A stretch of 64,000 nt of DNA from Cupriavidus basilensis. GTDB lineage: Bacteria; Pseudomonadota; Gammaproteobacteria; Burkholderiales; Burkholderiaceae. The stretch covers positions 303,186 to 367,185 of the forward strand of contig NZ_BBQM01000018.1 of assembly GCF_000876015.1 (NCBI RefSeq), written 5' to 3'. The notes beneath the pieces were generated by a model. The model was not told the DNA's origin, searched no databases, and saw only the letters and a program-made list of their open reading frames with translations. This document shows, one piece after another, positions 32,085 through 41,015 of this stretch (position 1 is its first letter; every line of letters begins with the position of its first letter). The position numbers and the translations under genes are program-made.

Positions 32085-32591
32085 ATGCACCGCGCTCCGC
32101 TCCGCCTCTTGCTGGCCTTGCCGCTGTTGTTGCTGGGAGCCTGCGTCGCCTTCGACAGCGACTATGACTACTCGCCATACGGCCCCTACGATGCCTACGG
32201 TGCCTACGATCCCTATGCGTTCTACGGCCCCGGCGCCGCCTACCCGCCCGCGTGGTACGGCTACGGCGGCTATGGATATGGGGATGGATACGGCTACGAC
32301 TATCCGCTGCCGTTCTATGGCGGGTTCTATGGCGGCGGCGCCGTCTTCTATGGCTACCGTTCCCACGGCTATGGTGGCTATGGCGGCTACTACCGCGGCG
32401 GCGCGCCCCACGCCTGGTATCGCTATCACGGCGCCTATCCGTATCGCGGCGGTTATGGCTACCGGGGCGGTTATCCCGCTCGCCCGGGCGCCGGCCACGG
32501 CTACTACCGCGGCGGCGGCTGGGGTGGCGGACGGCATGGCGCCGGCGGCCGCGGTGGTGGCGGCGGCGGCGGCCGGGGCGGACGGCGCTGA
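32085..32591 (+). CDS. Gly/Tyr-rich lipoprotein
   Basis: 168 residues. The lipoprotein signal is MHRAPLRLLLALPLLLLGAC with the lipobox LGAC. The mature part is almost wholly Tyr/Gly/Pro/Asp repeats (runs such as YDAYGAYDPYAFYG) and turns into Arg/Gly/His-rich repeats ending RGG-like. This composition resembles surface or extracellular low-complexity proteins. No enzymatic domain is seen. Position-specific sorting is not clear, since the residue after Cys is Val. The function is unknown. Confidence 0.8.
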   Translation: MHRAPLRLLLALPLLLLGACVAFDSDYDYSPYGPYDAYGAYDPYAFYGPGAAYPPAWYGYGGYGYGDGYGYDYPLPFYGGFYGGGAVFYGYRSHGYGGYGGYYRGGAPHAWYRYHGAYPYRGGYGYRGGYPARPGAGHGYYRGGGWGGGRHGAGGRGGGGGGGRGGRR

Positions 32592-32732
32592 AACCGCGCC
32601 GCCTCGCCGGCATGCGCGCGCACGGCGGCACGCACGACAGCGCGCGCCAAGCCACCGCCAGCCGCGCGGCGCGTTCGCGCCGGCGTGCCTGCCTTCAGTG
32701 CCCCGATCCGGCCAGCGGCGAACGCCGCCGGC

Positions 32733-33023
32733 CTAGCTCTCGGCGCGGCCGACCAGCTGGTCGACGAGCCGGTAGCCGGCAATGAATGCCGCTTCCTCCG
32801 CAGCATGCCGGGTCGCATAGGGCGCGCCCTGCGCCGACGAGCGCTCGGTGTCTCCCGCATCGGAAGGGTCCGCGCCTTCCTGCGCGACCCGCACTTCGTA
32901 TCGCCACTTCCCTGCCCCGCCCAGCGTCGCGATGCCCGCGCCCTGTTCTTCCTCCTGCCCGGAGACCAGCACGTAGACATCCATGCCGCGATAGGCTTCG
33001 ACACGCCAGTCCGAATGGTTCAT
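32733..33023 (-). CDS. Hypothetical small cytoplasmic protein
   Basis: 96 residues from the ATG at 33023, with AGGAGG seven bases upstream, which decides the start. It begins MNHSDWRVEAYRGMDVYVLVSG and ends in a helix AAEEAAFIAGYRLVDQLVGRAES. It looks like a small alpha/beta protein. I recognise no family. Confidence 0.7.
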   Translation of the reverse strand: MNHSDWRVEAYRGMDVYVLVSGQEEEQGAGIATLGGAGKWRYEVRVAQEGADPSDAGDTERSSAQGAPYATRHAAEEAAFIAGYRLVDQLVGRAES

Positions 33024-33123
33024 GACATCCTCCTGCGTTGCCCGTGGCCGGGCGCGGCCACCCGCGCCGCGCCACCCGATCCAGCCTAGCCCGCATGCCG
33101 CGCGCCCGCAAGCCGGCGCCCGC

Positions 33124-33951
33124 CTACACGGGGACGCGGCGCGGATACGGCGAGGCCCGCCACGGACCGGCGGGATCGTCGATGCAGGCGCGCGCGAATG
33201 CCATGTGGCGCGCGAAGCCGGCATCCGGGCCGGCCCACATGGCGCGCCCGAGCAGGTAGCCCGCCACCACCTGCTCCCACGACGCATAGTGCGCGAACGC
33301 CTGCGCCGCCGCGCGCTCGATCACGGCCCAGGCCTGCGCGTCGGTCTGCATGCCGCAGTCGTGGGCCATGCGCGCGAGATGGATGGCGCGGCTCATGTCC
33401 CACGCCAGCACGCCGCGCGCGAGATCCTGCCCCGAGGCGATGAAGCGCGCCGCGCGCAGGCCCGGCAGCGCGCGCTCGAGATTGTCGACGCACAGCGCCA
33501 GGCGCACCGGATCGAACAACTGGTCGAGCCGCACGATCTCGCGCTCGCGCGCGGCGCGCGGCACCTTGAACAGGATGCGGCAGACCTGCGGGTACAGGGC
33601 GCGATGCCCTTCCTCGAGCAGCCACGCCAGCGTGCCGCGCGCCTCGCCGGCGGTGTGGATATGCCAGTCGTCGGCGAGCGCGTTGACCTGCGCGCGCGCA
33701 TCGGCGCCGGTAGCCAGCGTGTGCGCATTGCCGCGCGGGCCGCCGTCGTGCAGCAGGCCGAGCAGCAAGCCGTGCGCGCGCTCGGCCGCGCCTGGCATGG
33801 CCGCCGCGCGGCGGACCGCGCCGCCCTTGCCGGCCGGCAGCCGGCACGCGGGCATGGGCGGCGGCGCGCACGCGGCGCGGCGTTGGTGCCGCGCGGCACG
33901 GGCCAGCCCGGCAAGCAGCAGGACGGAGACGAACCAGGGTAAAGCCCGCAT
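33124..33951 (-). CDS. DUF1266 domain protein
   Basis: 275 residues from the ATG at 33951. It has an N-terminal hydrophobic segment (RALPWFVSVLLLAGLARA) that may be a signal or anchor. The DUF1266 features are LAWDMSRAIHLARMAHDCGMQT and YASWEQVVAGYLLGRAMW in the C-terminal half. The role of DUF1266 is unknown; relatives include E. coli YbeU/YbeR-like proteins. The region between residues 20 and 50 is basic and low-complexity. Confidence 0.78.
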   Translation of the reverse strand: MRALPWFVSVLLLAGLARAARHQRRAACAPPPMPACRLPAGKGGAVRRAAAMPGAAERAHGLLLGLLHDGGPRGNAHTLATGADARAQVNALADDWHIHTAGEARGTLAWLLEEGHRALYPQVCRILFKVPRAAREREIVRLDQLFDPVRLALCVDNLERALPGLRAARFIASGQDLARGVLAWDMSRAIHLARMAHDCGMQTDAQAWAVIERAAAQAFAHYASWEQVVAGYLLGRAMWAGPDAGFARHMAFARACIDDPAGPWRASPYPRRVPV

Positions 33952-34284
33952 CGTGGAAGCCCTCGGAGAAACGTTCGGAGAAAGCCGTTCGGAGAAAGCG
34001 ATCGCGCAACGCGCGCGCGGCCGGAAAAAAACCGGCCGCGCCGCGTTGCGGCGATCGGCGCGTACCATGTGCGCACCGGACCGAGATTAGCGGCGGCAAG
34101 AACGGCGCGCGATGCGACAACTCTGATTCGCGTGGATGCGCGCGCCGCGGCGGGCAACCGCGGGCGGATGGCCTGGCGATGGCGGGAACGGAAGACGCGG
34201 AGATGAAGCACAAAGGCGCCGACAGGCGCCGGGAAAGCGAAGACCGGACGGCGAAGGCCCGACAGATGCGGAAAGGCGAAGACC

Positions 34285-34317
34285 AAAGAAAAAGGGCTTC
34301 CATTTCTGGAAGCCCTT
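34285..34317 (-). terminator. Terminator of tRNA-Arg
   Basis: An 11-bp perfect stem AAGGGCTTCCA/TGGAAGCCCTT (34292-34302 with 34307-34317) and a four-base loop are followed on the minus strand by a T-rich run (TTTTTCTTTG). It lies 15 bases past the tRNA 3' end. Confidence 0.85.
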
Positions 34318-34331
34318 CTCTTCTTGATAGG

Positions 34332-34408
34332 TGGTGCGGCTGGCAGGATTCGAACCCACGACCCCTTGGTTCGTAGCCAAGTACTCTATCCAACTGAGCT
34401 ACAGCCGC
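34332..34408 (-). tRNA. tRNA-Arg (anticodon ACG)
   Basis: 77 nt with the CCA encoded. The acceptor stem is GCGGCTG/CAGCCGC with discriminator A. The D-arm is TAGCTCAGTTGGATAGAG, the anticodon loop is CTACGAA and the T-arm is GTGGGTTCGAATCCTGC. The ACG anticodon is deaminated to ICG in bacteria and reads CGU/CGC/CGA. Confidence 0.97.
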
Positions 34409-34421
34409 ACTCGAGAAAGAA

Positions 34422-34449
34422 ATTATATCGTACTTTTGGGTTTTGTGAA
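34422..34449 (-). promoter_or_regulatory. Promoter of tRNA-Arg
   Basis: -35 TTCACA (34444-34449), a 16-base spacer and a perfect -10 TATAAT (34422-34427) on the minus strand, 14 bases before the tRNA 5' end. Confidence 0.8.
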
Positions 34450-34498
34450 CCCCCTTCTGGCATATTTCCGGTTTTTCTTTCGGCCAGCGTGGACTTTC

Positions 34499-34504
34499 TA
34501 TAAT
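34499..34504 (+). promoter_or_regulatory. -10 box of greB
   Basis: A perfect TATAAT lies 28 bases before the greB ATG. The -35 region is pyrimidine-rich and has no clear match. Confidence 0.5.
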
Positions 34505-34531
34505 GACAGCCCTATCGAAGTGATCCGTACC

Positions 34532-35113
34532 ATGAACAAGGCATTCGTCAAAGAGTCGTCCGGCGATGAGGACGACGACCTGCCAGAGGGCGCCGCGCCG
34601 CTGCCGCCGGGCAGCAAGAACTACATCACCGCGCAGGGCTACCAGCGCCTGCGCGACGAGTTGATGCACCTGATCGACACGGAGCGCCCCGAGGTGGTCC
34701 AGATCGTCTCGTGGGCCGCGTCCAACGGCGACCGCTCCGAGAACGGCGACTATCTCTACGGCAAGAAACGCCTGCGCGAGATCGACCGCCGCATCCGCTT
34801 CCTGACCCGCCGCCTGGACAAGGCCGAGGTGGTGGACCCGTCCGTGCAGGGCGACAACGACCAGATCTTCTTCGGCGCCACGGTGACTTACGCCAACCGG
34901 GCCGGTGAAGAGACCACCGTCACCATCGTCGGCATGGACGAGGTGGACCTCGACAGCAACCACGTGAGCTGGATCTCGCCGGTCGCGCGCGCGCTGATCA
35001 AGGCGCGCGAAGGCGACACCGTGCCCCTGCACACGCCCAACGGCGTCGAGCAGATCGATATCCTGGAAGTCCGCTACCCGAAGCAGCCGGCCGCGCAGCC
35101 CGGCAAGGCCTGA
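34532..35113 (+). CDS. greB: Transcript cleavage factor GreB
   Basis: 193 residues from the ATG at 34532. An acidic N-terminal extension (SSGDEDDDLPEG) precedes the coiled-coil domain. That domain carries the GreB motif SNGDRSENGDYLYGKKRLREID, with the acidic tip residues that act in the RNA polymerase secondary channel. The C-terminal FKBP-like domain reads DQIFFGATVTYANRAGEE. GreB releases backtracked polymerase by stimulating cleavage of the nascent RNA. It is convergent with spoT. Confidence 0.95.
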   Translation: MNKAFVKESSGDEDDDLPEGAAPLPPGSKNYITAQGYQRLRDELMHLIDTERPEVVQIVSWAASNGDRSENGDYLYGKKRLREIDRRIRFLTRRLDKAEVVDPSVQGDNDQIFFGATVTYANRAGEETTVTIVGMDEVDLDSNHVSWISPVARALIKAREGDTVPLHTPNGVEQIDILEVRYPKQPAAQPGKA

Positions 35114-35146
35114 GCCCCCGGCGCCGGCATCGCGCGCGCCGCGGCG

Positions 35147-37711
35147 TCAGCCGTCGTTGCGGTCGCGGAAGATGCGGATCACGTCCGGATTGCGCCGCAG
35201 CGCCCGCATCACGTTGGCGAGGTGCAGGCGGTTCTGCACCTGGATGACGAACTGCATGTAGGTGGCCTCCTGGTGGCCGCCCTCCTGCTGCTCCATCGAG
35301 ACGTGCGCCACGTTGGCGTCGGCCGAGGTCAGGTCCGCCGCCACGCGCGCGACGATGCCCTTGACGTTGCGCACCATGACCTTGATCGAGGCGTCGAACG
35401 CGCGCGTGGTCTTGCGCGCCCACATCACGTCGATCCAGTGCTCCGGGTCCTTGCTGTGCAGGCGCTTGGCCACCTTGCAGTCCTGCACGTGGATCTGCAG
35501 GCCTTCGCCCTTGCCCAGGTAGCCGACGATGGAGTCGCCGGGAATCGGGCGGCAGCACGCCGAGAAGATCATCGACATGCCTTCGTCGCCGGTGATCGGC
35601 ACCGCCGGCGCTTCGTCGCCGGCGAAGGTCTGCACGGCGGCCAGCAAGGCGCTGTCGACGTCGCCGGACAGGTCCTGCAGCAGGATCTCCATGCGCTTGG
35701 CCACCACGGCCGGCACGCGCCGGCCCAGCGCCAGGTCGGCGAAGATGTCCTCGCGGTGCTTGTTGCCGGTCCACTGCACCATGCGGTCCCACACCGACTG
35801 CGGCAGCGCCTTGAGCTCGATGCCGAGCTGGCGCGCGGACTGCTCCAGCAGGCGCTCGCCGAGCTGGATGGCTTCGTCGAGGCGCGTGGTCTTGAGATAG
35901 TGGCGGATCGCGGCGCGCGCCTTGCCGGTGCGCACGAAGGCCAGCCAGGCCGGGTTGGGCTTGGAGTACGGCGCCGTCACCACCTCGACGATGTCGCCGC
36001 TCTTGAGCTCGGTGCGCAGCGGCAGCAGCTCGTTGTTGATCTTGACCGCCACGCACTGGTTGCCGAGGTCGCTGTGCACGGCGTAGGCGAAATCGAGCGC
36101 GGTGGCGCCGCGCGGCAGCGCGCGGATGTGCCCCTTGGGCGTGAACACGTAGACCGCGTCCGGGAACAGGTCGATCTTGACGTGCTCGAGGAATTCCTGC
36201 GAATCGCCGGTCTGGCTCTGGATGTCGAGCAGCGACTGCAGCCACTGGTGGGCCTGCTGCTGGATGTCGTTGGCCTGGTCGGCCTGGTGCTTGTACATCC
36301 AGTGCGCGGCCACGCCGGCCTCGGCGATCTGGTGCATGTCGCGCGTGCGGATCTGGAATTCCACCGGCGTGCCGAACGGGCCCACCAGCGTGGTGTGCAG
36401 CGACTGGTAGCCGTTGATCTTGGGGATCGCGATGTAGTCCTTGAACTTGCCCGGCATCGGCTTGTACAGGCCGTGCAGCGCGCCCATCGCCATGTAGCAG
36501 TGCATCTGCGTCTCCACCACCACGCGGAAGCCGTAGACGTCGAGCACCTGCGAGAACGACAACTGCTTGTCGTGCATCTTGCGGTAGATGCTGTACAGCG
36601 TCTTCTCGCGCCCGGACAGCTCGGCCACGATGCCGGCGTCGCCCAGCGCCTTCTGCGCCGCCTCCAGGATGCGCTTGACCACCTCGCGCCGGTTGCCGCG
36701 CGCGGCCTTGACGGCCTTCTCGAGCGTGGCGTAGCGGAACGGCGAGCCGACCTTGAACGACAGTTCCTGCAGCTCGCGGTAAGTGGTGTTGAGACCGAGC
36801 CGGTGCGCGATCGGCGCGTAGATCTCCATCGTCTCGAGCGCGATCCGGCGCCGCTTCTCGGGCGGCACGAAATCGAGCGTGCGCATGTTGTGGGTGCGGT
36901 CGGCCAGCTTGACCAGGATCACCCGCACGTCGCGCGCCATCGCCAGCAGCATCTTGCGGAAGCTCTCCGCCTGCGCCTGCTCGCGGCTCTGGAATTCGAG
37001 CTTGTCCAGCTTGGTCAGGCCGTCGACCAGCTCGGCCACCTTGGGACCGAATTTCTCGGCCAGCTCGCTCTTGGTGATGCCCTGGTCTTCCATCACGTCG
37101 TGCAGCAGCGCGGCCATGATGGACTGGACGTCGAGCTTCCAGTCCGCGCACAGCTCGGCCACCGCCACCGGATGGGTGATGTAGGGCTCGCCGCTCTGGC
37201 GGTACTGGCCCAGGTGCGCCTCGTCGGAGAACTGGAAGGCCTCGCGCACGATGGCCTGGTCGGCCGGCTTCAGGTAGGCCAGCTTCTCCATCAGCCGGCC
37301 GATCGAGATGACCTGCTGGCGCGGCGGCACCGCGGGCTGCGAGGTCGGGCCGAAGAAGTGGCGGTAGGACTGCGCCAGGACGGCGTCGATGAACAGCGCG
37401 TCGCCCGGCGTGGCGGCGGGCGGCGCCTCGCTCAGCTCGCCTTCGGCCGCGGCCTGCGCGGCGCGGCCCTTGCCCGAGCCCATCGCGGGCGCGGCCGCGC
37501 GCTCGCCGACGACGTTGTCGCCGAGCGGATCGGGAAGATTGGGAGCGCCGGTGCGTGCCGTCACGGGCGGATGGCCGGTCCCGGCGCGCTTGCGCGAGAC
37601 GGGCGGCGCTGCTTCGCCGCCCGCATCACCAGGCACTTCCCCGTGCGGGCGCGAAGGCGCGCCCGGAGGGCTCGCCGTGGCGGCAGGAGAGGAAGGCTGG
37701 GAAGAAGACAT
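35147..37711 (-). CDS. spoT: Bifunctional (p)ppGpp synthetase/hydrolase SpoT
   Basis: 854 residues from the ATG at 37711 (MSSSQPSSPA); a TTG ten codons upstream is a weaker alternative. The hydrolase HD domain has HDVMED near 204-209. The synthetase domain has YGFRVVVET and the FKDYIAIPKINGYQSLHT motif. A TGS domain (VFTPKGHIRALPRGATALDFAYAVHSDLG) and a C-terminal ACT domain follow. E. coli SpoT has 702 residues. The excess here is an N-terminal Pro/Ala/Gly-rich tail of about 125 residues before the HD domain. An intact HD site indicates that it hydrolyses as well as makes (p)ppGpp. It lies directly after rpoZ in the same direction. Confidence 0.96.
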   Translation of the reverse strand: MSSSQPSSPAATASPPGAPSRPHGEVPGDAGGEAAPPVSRKRAGTGHPPVTARTGAPNLPDPLGDNVVGERAAAPAMGSGKGRAAQAAAEGELSEAPPAATPGDALFIDAVLAQSYRHFFGPTSQPAVPPRQQVISIGRLMEKLAYLKPADQAIVREAFQFSDEAHLGQYRQSGEPYITHPVAVAELCADWKLDVQSIMAALLHDVMEDQGITKSELAEKFGPKVAELVDGLTKLDKLEFQSREQAQAESFRKMLLAMARDVRVILVKLADRTHNMRTLDFVPPEKRRRIALETMEIYAPIAHRLGLNTTYRELQELSFKVGSPFRYATLEKAVKAARGNRREVVKRILEAAQKALGDAGIVAELSGREKTLYSIYRKMHDKQLSFSQVLDVYGFRVVVETQMHCYMAMGALHGLYKPMPGKFKDYIAIPKINGYQSLHTTLVGPFGTPVEFQIRTRDMHQIAEAGVAAHWMYKHQADQANDIQQQAHQWLQSLLDIQSQTGDSQEFLEHVKIDLFPDAVYVFTPKGHIRALPRGATALDFAYAVHSDLGNQCVAVKINNELLPLRTELKSGDIVEVVTAPYSKPNPAWLAFVRTGKARAAIRHYLKTTRLDEAIQLGERLLEQSARQLGIELKALPQSVWDRMVQWTGNKHREDIFADLALGRRVPAVVAKRMEILLQDLSGDVDSALLAAVQTFAGDEAPAVPITGDEGMSMIFSACCRPIPGDSIVGYLGKGEGLQIHVQDCKVAKRLHSKDPEHWIDVMWARKTTRAFDASIKVMVRNVKGIVARVAADLTSADANVAHVSMEQQEGGHQEATYMQFVIQVQNRLHLANVMRALRRNPDVIRIFRDRNDG

Positions 37712-37830
37712 CGGGGCGGCCTCTGTGATCTGGCTGTGCAATCGCGTTCGCGAACAGGTACGTCAGCAGGTGCAGCAAGCGCTGGATGCAAAGGTACGCA
37801 TTGCGAAGACTGGCCACGGCCGCCCGAAAA

Positions 37831-38034
37831 TCAGGTGGGTACCTTCTTGAGCATCTCGATGCCGACCTGGCCCGACGCGATCTCGCGCAGCGCCACCACG
37901 GTCGGTTTGTCCTTGGCCTCGACCTTGGGCGTATGACCCTGCACCAACTGACGGGCCCGGTACGTCGCCGCGAGCGCGAGCTCGAAACGATTCGGGATGT
38001 GTTTCAGACAATCTTCGACGGTAATACGCGCCAT
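37831..38034 (-). CDS. rpoZ: RNA polymerase omega subunit
   Basis: 67 residues from the ATG at 38034 ([20 protein letters not shown]), preceded by AGGTGGA. The sequence matches RpoZ along its whole length, with the conserved YRARQLVQG block. Omega helps assemble RNA polymerase and takes part in the (p)ppGpp binding site, which fits its position between gmk and spoT. An 8-bp hairpin CGCGGGAA/TTCCCGCG at 38086-38107 lies in the gmk-rpoZ gap and has no T-run. Confidence 0.96.
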
Positions 38035-38118
38035 ATCAAATCCACCTCGGGACAAAACCTATGCGATGCCGGCTATTTTACAGCACGCGGGAAAAACCGT
38101 TCCCGCGCGCCCCCGGGC

Positions 38119-38772
38119 TCAATGAATCCCGAGCTCGATGAAGAGGTCGGTGTGGCGCGCCTTTTGCGACGAAAAGCGCAGACGGGTGGCGCGGATCACG
38201 GTGCGCAGCTCCTCCAGCGCCCGCTCGAATATCTCGTTGATGATGACGTAGTCCGACTCGGAAGCGTGCGCCATCTCGCTGCCGGCGGCCAGCAGGCGCC
38301 GCACGATCACGTTGGGCTCGTCCTGGCCGCGCTTGTTCAGGCGCTCCTCGAGCGCCGACAGCGACGGCGGCAGGATGAAGATTTCCGTGGCGTTGGAGAA
38401 GCGCTGGTGCACCTGCTGCGCGCCCTGCCAGTCGATCTCCAGCAGCACGTCGTTGCCCTGGGCCATCTGCTGCTCGATCCAGACGCGCGAGGTCGCGTAG
38501 TAGTTGCCGTGCACCTCGGCCCATTCGAGGAACTCGCCGCGGTCGCGCGCGGCGCGGAAGGCGTCCACCGTGGTGAAGTGGTATTCGCGCCCGTCCTGCT
38601 CGCCGGGGCGCGGCGCGCGGGTGGTGTGGGAGATGGACAGGCGGATGGCCGGGTCCTGCGCCAGCAGCGCGTTGACCAGCGTGGACTTGCCGGCGCCGGA
38701 AGGCGCCACCACCATGAACAGGTTGCCGGGGTAGGCGGTGTCGATGGCGACGTGGGACGACGTTTCACTCAT
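38119..38772 (-). CDS. gmk: Guanylate kinase
   Basis: 217 residues from the ATG at 38772. The P-loop APSGAGKST is at about 23-31. GMP-binding residues lie in SHTTRAPRPGEQDGREYHF. The lid follows, then LLEIDWQGAQQVHQRF. It phosphorylates GMP to GDP with ATP in the cytoplasm and feeds GTP and (p)ppGpp synthesis. It starts five bases after the yicC stop and is followed by rpoZ and spoT, the usual betaproteobacterial order. Confidence 0.96.
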   Translation of the reverse strand: MSETSSHVAIDTAYPGNLFMVVAPSGAGKSTLVNALLAQDPAIRLSISHTTRAPRPGEQDGREYHFTTVDAFRAARDRGEFLEWAEVHGNYYATSRVWIEQQMAQGNDVLLEIDWQGAQQVHQRFSNATEIFILPPSLSALEERLNKRGQDEPNVIVRRLLAAGSEMAHASESDYVIINEIFERALEELRTVIRATRLRFSSQKARHTDLFIELGIH

Positions 38773-38777
38773 GATGA

Positions 38778-39719
38778 TTATTCGAGGTTCTGAATCTGTT
38801 CGCGCATCTGCTCGATCAGCAGCTTGAGCTCCATCGAGGCATCGGCCAGTTCCTTCGCGGCGGCCTTGGAGCCGAGCGTGTTGGCTTCGCGGTTGAGCTC
38901 CTGCATCATGAAATCGAGCCGCTTGCCGACCTGGCCGCCCTTCTTGAGGATGTGGCGGGTTTCGTTCAGGTGGGCCTGCAGGCGCGAGAGCTCTTCGGCG
39001 ATGTCGATGCGGATGCCGTAGACCGTGGCTTCCTGGCGGATGCGCTCGCCGATCTCGTCGCGGCTCATCGCGGTCATGCCGTTGGGCGCGACCATGCCGA
39101 ACGCCTCCTGCAGGCGCTCGGTGAGCTTTTCCTGGTGGTGGGCGATCAGCTGCGGGATGGTCGGCACGAGCCGCTCGACGATGGCCAGCATGGCCTCGAT
39201 GCGCTCGACCAGCGTGGCCTTGAGCGCCTCGCCCTCGCGGCGGCGCGCCTCGAGCAACTGGGCCAGGGCATCCCTGGCCGCCTCGGTCACGGCCTCGCGC
39301 AGCGCTTCCTGCGACAGCTCTGGCTCGACCAGCACGCCGGGCCAGCGCAGGATCTCGCCCATGCGCAGCGTGCCGGCCTCGGTGAAGGTGGCCGCCACGG
39401 TGGATTCGATCGCGCGGATCTGCGCCAGCAGCGCGTCGTTGAGCGCCAGCGTGGCGCCGCCGGTGCCGGCCTCGGCGCGCTGCAGGTTGATGCGGCACTC
39501 CAGCTTGCCGCGCGACAGCTTGGCCATGAGCATCTCGCGCAGGGCCGGCTCGAACGCCCGGCACTCTTCCGGGGCCCGGAACAGCAGGTCGAGGAATCGC
39601 GAGTTGACAGTGCGGAATTCGACCGATACGGATGCCGTCCTGCCGGTCGGCGCGCCGTGTGCGTCGGTCAGCGGCGCCTGGCGGGACGCCAGGCCGTAGC
39701 CCGTCATGCTGTGGATCAT
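38778..39719 (-). CDS. yicC: YicC family endoribonuclease-like protein
   Basis: 313 residues from the ATG at 39719 (MIHSMTGYGLASR), the typical YicC N-terminus. The C-terminal DUF1732 block is GKRLDFMMQELNREANTLGSKA. YicC of E. coli is an endoribonuclease that promotes decay of the RyhB small RNA. The N-terminal domain contains a short insertion (SRQAPLTDAHGAPTGRT) relative to the core. It is in an operon with gmk. Confidence 0.94.
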   Translation of the reverse strand: MIHSMTGYGLASRQAPLTDAHGAPTGRTASVSVEFRTVNSRFLDLLFRAPEECRAFEPALREMLMAKLSRGKLECRINLQRAEAGTGGATLALNDALLAQIRAIESTVAATFTEAGTLRMGEILRWPGVLVEPELSQEALREAVTEAARDALAQLLEARRREGEALKATLVERIEAMLAIVERLVPTIPQLIAHHQEKLTERLQEAFGMVAPNGMTAMSRDEIGERIRQEATVYGIRIDIAEELSRLQAHLNETRHILKKGGQVGKRLDFMMQELNREANTLGSKAAAKELADASMELKLLIEQMREQIQNLE

Positions 39720-39897
39720 TGGATAGTCTCGCGAAATGGCCAACTGGCCGCATGGGTCCGGGCGGCGCGCGGTGCCGGGTGTCCCGCTGCCGCGCCGTCC
39801 GGATACCGGAAAGAGGGCCGATAATGGCCGCTATTGTGTTCTTTACAAGTCATCGATTAGTCAGGACAATCCGGAGGCAATCACGGTCCCGAATCCT

Positions 39898-40953
39898 ATG
39901 ACAGAGTCCAAGGGCGCAACACCTCCGAAGAGCGCACCGCTGCCCATCGGCACGCTGCTGTCCAACTACCGTATTGTAAAGAAGTTGGCCAGCGGGGGGT
40001 TCAGTTTCGTCTATCTCGCCACCGACGAGACCGGCGCGCCCGTCGCCATCAAGGAATACCTGCCTTCGTCGCTGGCGCGCCGCAAGCCCGGCGAGCTGAT
40101 TCCGGTGGTGCCCGAGGAAAGCGCCGCGTCGTTCCGGCTCGGGCTCAAGTACTTCTTCGAGGAAGGCCGCTCGCTGGCCCGCATCTCGCACCCCAGCGTG
40201 GTGCGCGTGGTGAATTTCTTCCGCGAGAACGCCACCGTCTACATGGTGATGAACTACGAGCTGGGCAAGACGCTGCAGGAACACATCCTGCACGCGCGCC
40301 AGCAAGGCCGGGCCAAGGTCCTGCGCGAGCATTTCATCCGCAAGGTCTTCCACGCGCTGATGAGCGGCCTGCGCGAGGTCCACATCCACAAGCTGCTGCA
40401 CCTGGACATCAAGCCCGGCAACATCTACCTGCGCGAGGACGAGTCGCCGATCCTGCTCGATTTCGGCGCCGCGCGCCAGATCCTGACGATGGAGGCGGCG
40501 CGCTTCCAGCCCATGTACACGCCCGGCTTCGCCGCGCCCGAGCTGTACGGCAAGCACAGCGAGCTCGGCCCCTGGACCGACATCTACAGCCTCGGCGCCA
40601 CGCTCTACGCCTGCATGGCCGGCATGCCGCCCCAGGAAGCCAACCAGCGCGAGAAGGACGACCGCATGGCGGAGTCCCTGACGCGCCTGCGCACGAGTTA
40701 CACCAACGGCCTGGTCGACCTGGTCGAATGGTGCCTGCGCCTGACGCCGTCCGAGCGGCCGCAGAGCGTGTTCCGGCTGCAGAAGGAGCTGCGCGAGCAG
40801 ACCAACGCGCTCGGCGAGCAGGCCGCGGCCAGCGCGCCCGCCCCGGCCGCGGCCGAGCGCCCGATCGCCAGCCGCTTCCTGACCCTGCTGCGCAAGCGCG
40901 ACGAACCCGCTGCCGGCGTCCCCGCGCGGGAAATCGGCACAAGCGGCGATTAA
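39898..40953 (+). CDS. Hanks-type serine/threonine protein kinase
   Basis: 351 residues from the ATG at 39898. The glycine loop is ASGGFSFVYL (31-40), the ATP lysine is K52 in AIKEYLP, the catalytic loop is HLDIKPGN (168-175) and DFG is at 188-190. All key residues are present, so it should be active. A final ~50 residues after the kinase domain are Ala/Pro-rich and hydrophilic, with no membrane anchor and no PASTA repeats. The kinase should therefore be soluble. A PP2C phosphatase gene follows 62 bases later, which gives the usual kinase/phosphatase pair. It is divergent from yicC. Confidence 0.93.
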   Translation: MTESKGATPPKSAPLPIGTLLSNYRIVKKLASGGFSFVYLATDETGAPVAIKEYLPSSLARRKPGELIPVVPEESAASFRLGLKYFFEEGRSLARISHPSVVRVVNFFRENATVYMVMNYELGKTLQEHILHARQQGRAKVLREHFIRKVFHALMSGLREVHIHKLLHLDIKPGNIYLREDESPILLDFGAARQILTMEAARFQPMYTPGFAAPELYGKHSELGPWTDIYSLGATLYACMAGMPPQEANQREKDDRMAESLTRLRTSYTNGLVDLVEWCLRLTPSERPQSVFRLQKELREQTNALGEQAAASAPAPAAAERPIASRFLTLLRKRDEPAAGVPAREIGTSGD

Positions 40954-41015
40954 CCTACATTCAGCCGGCGCGGCCCGCGGGCGCCGCCGGCCGAAAACCG
41001 ACCCCAACAGCCAAA

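Noticed and set aside
35222..37936. 904-codon plus-strand frame opposite spoT
   Set aside because: Translation is a complement artefact rich in Arg, His and Val. spoT itself has all domains.
38086..38107. Terminator between gmk and rpoZ
   Set aside because: The 8-bp stem is real, but no T-run follows on the minus strand. More likely an attenuator-like or processing hairpin, so not listed as a terminator.
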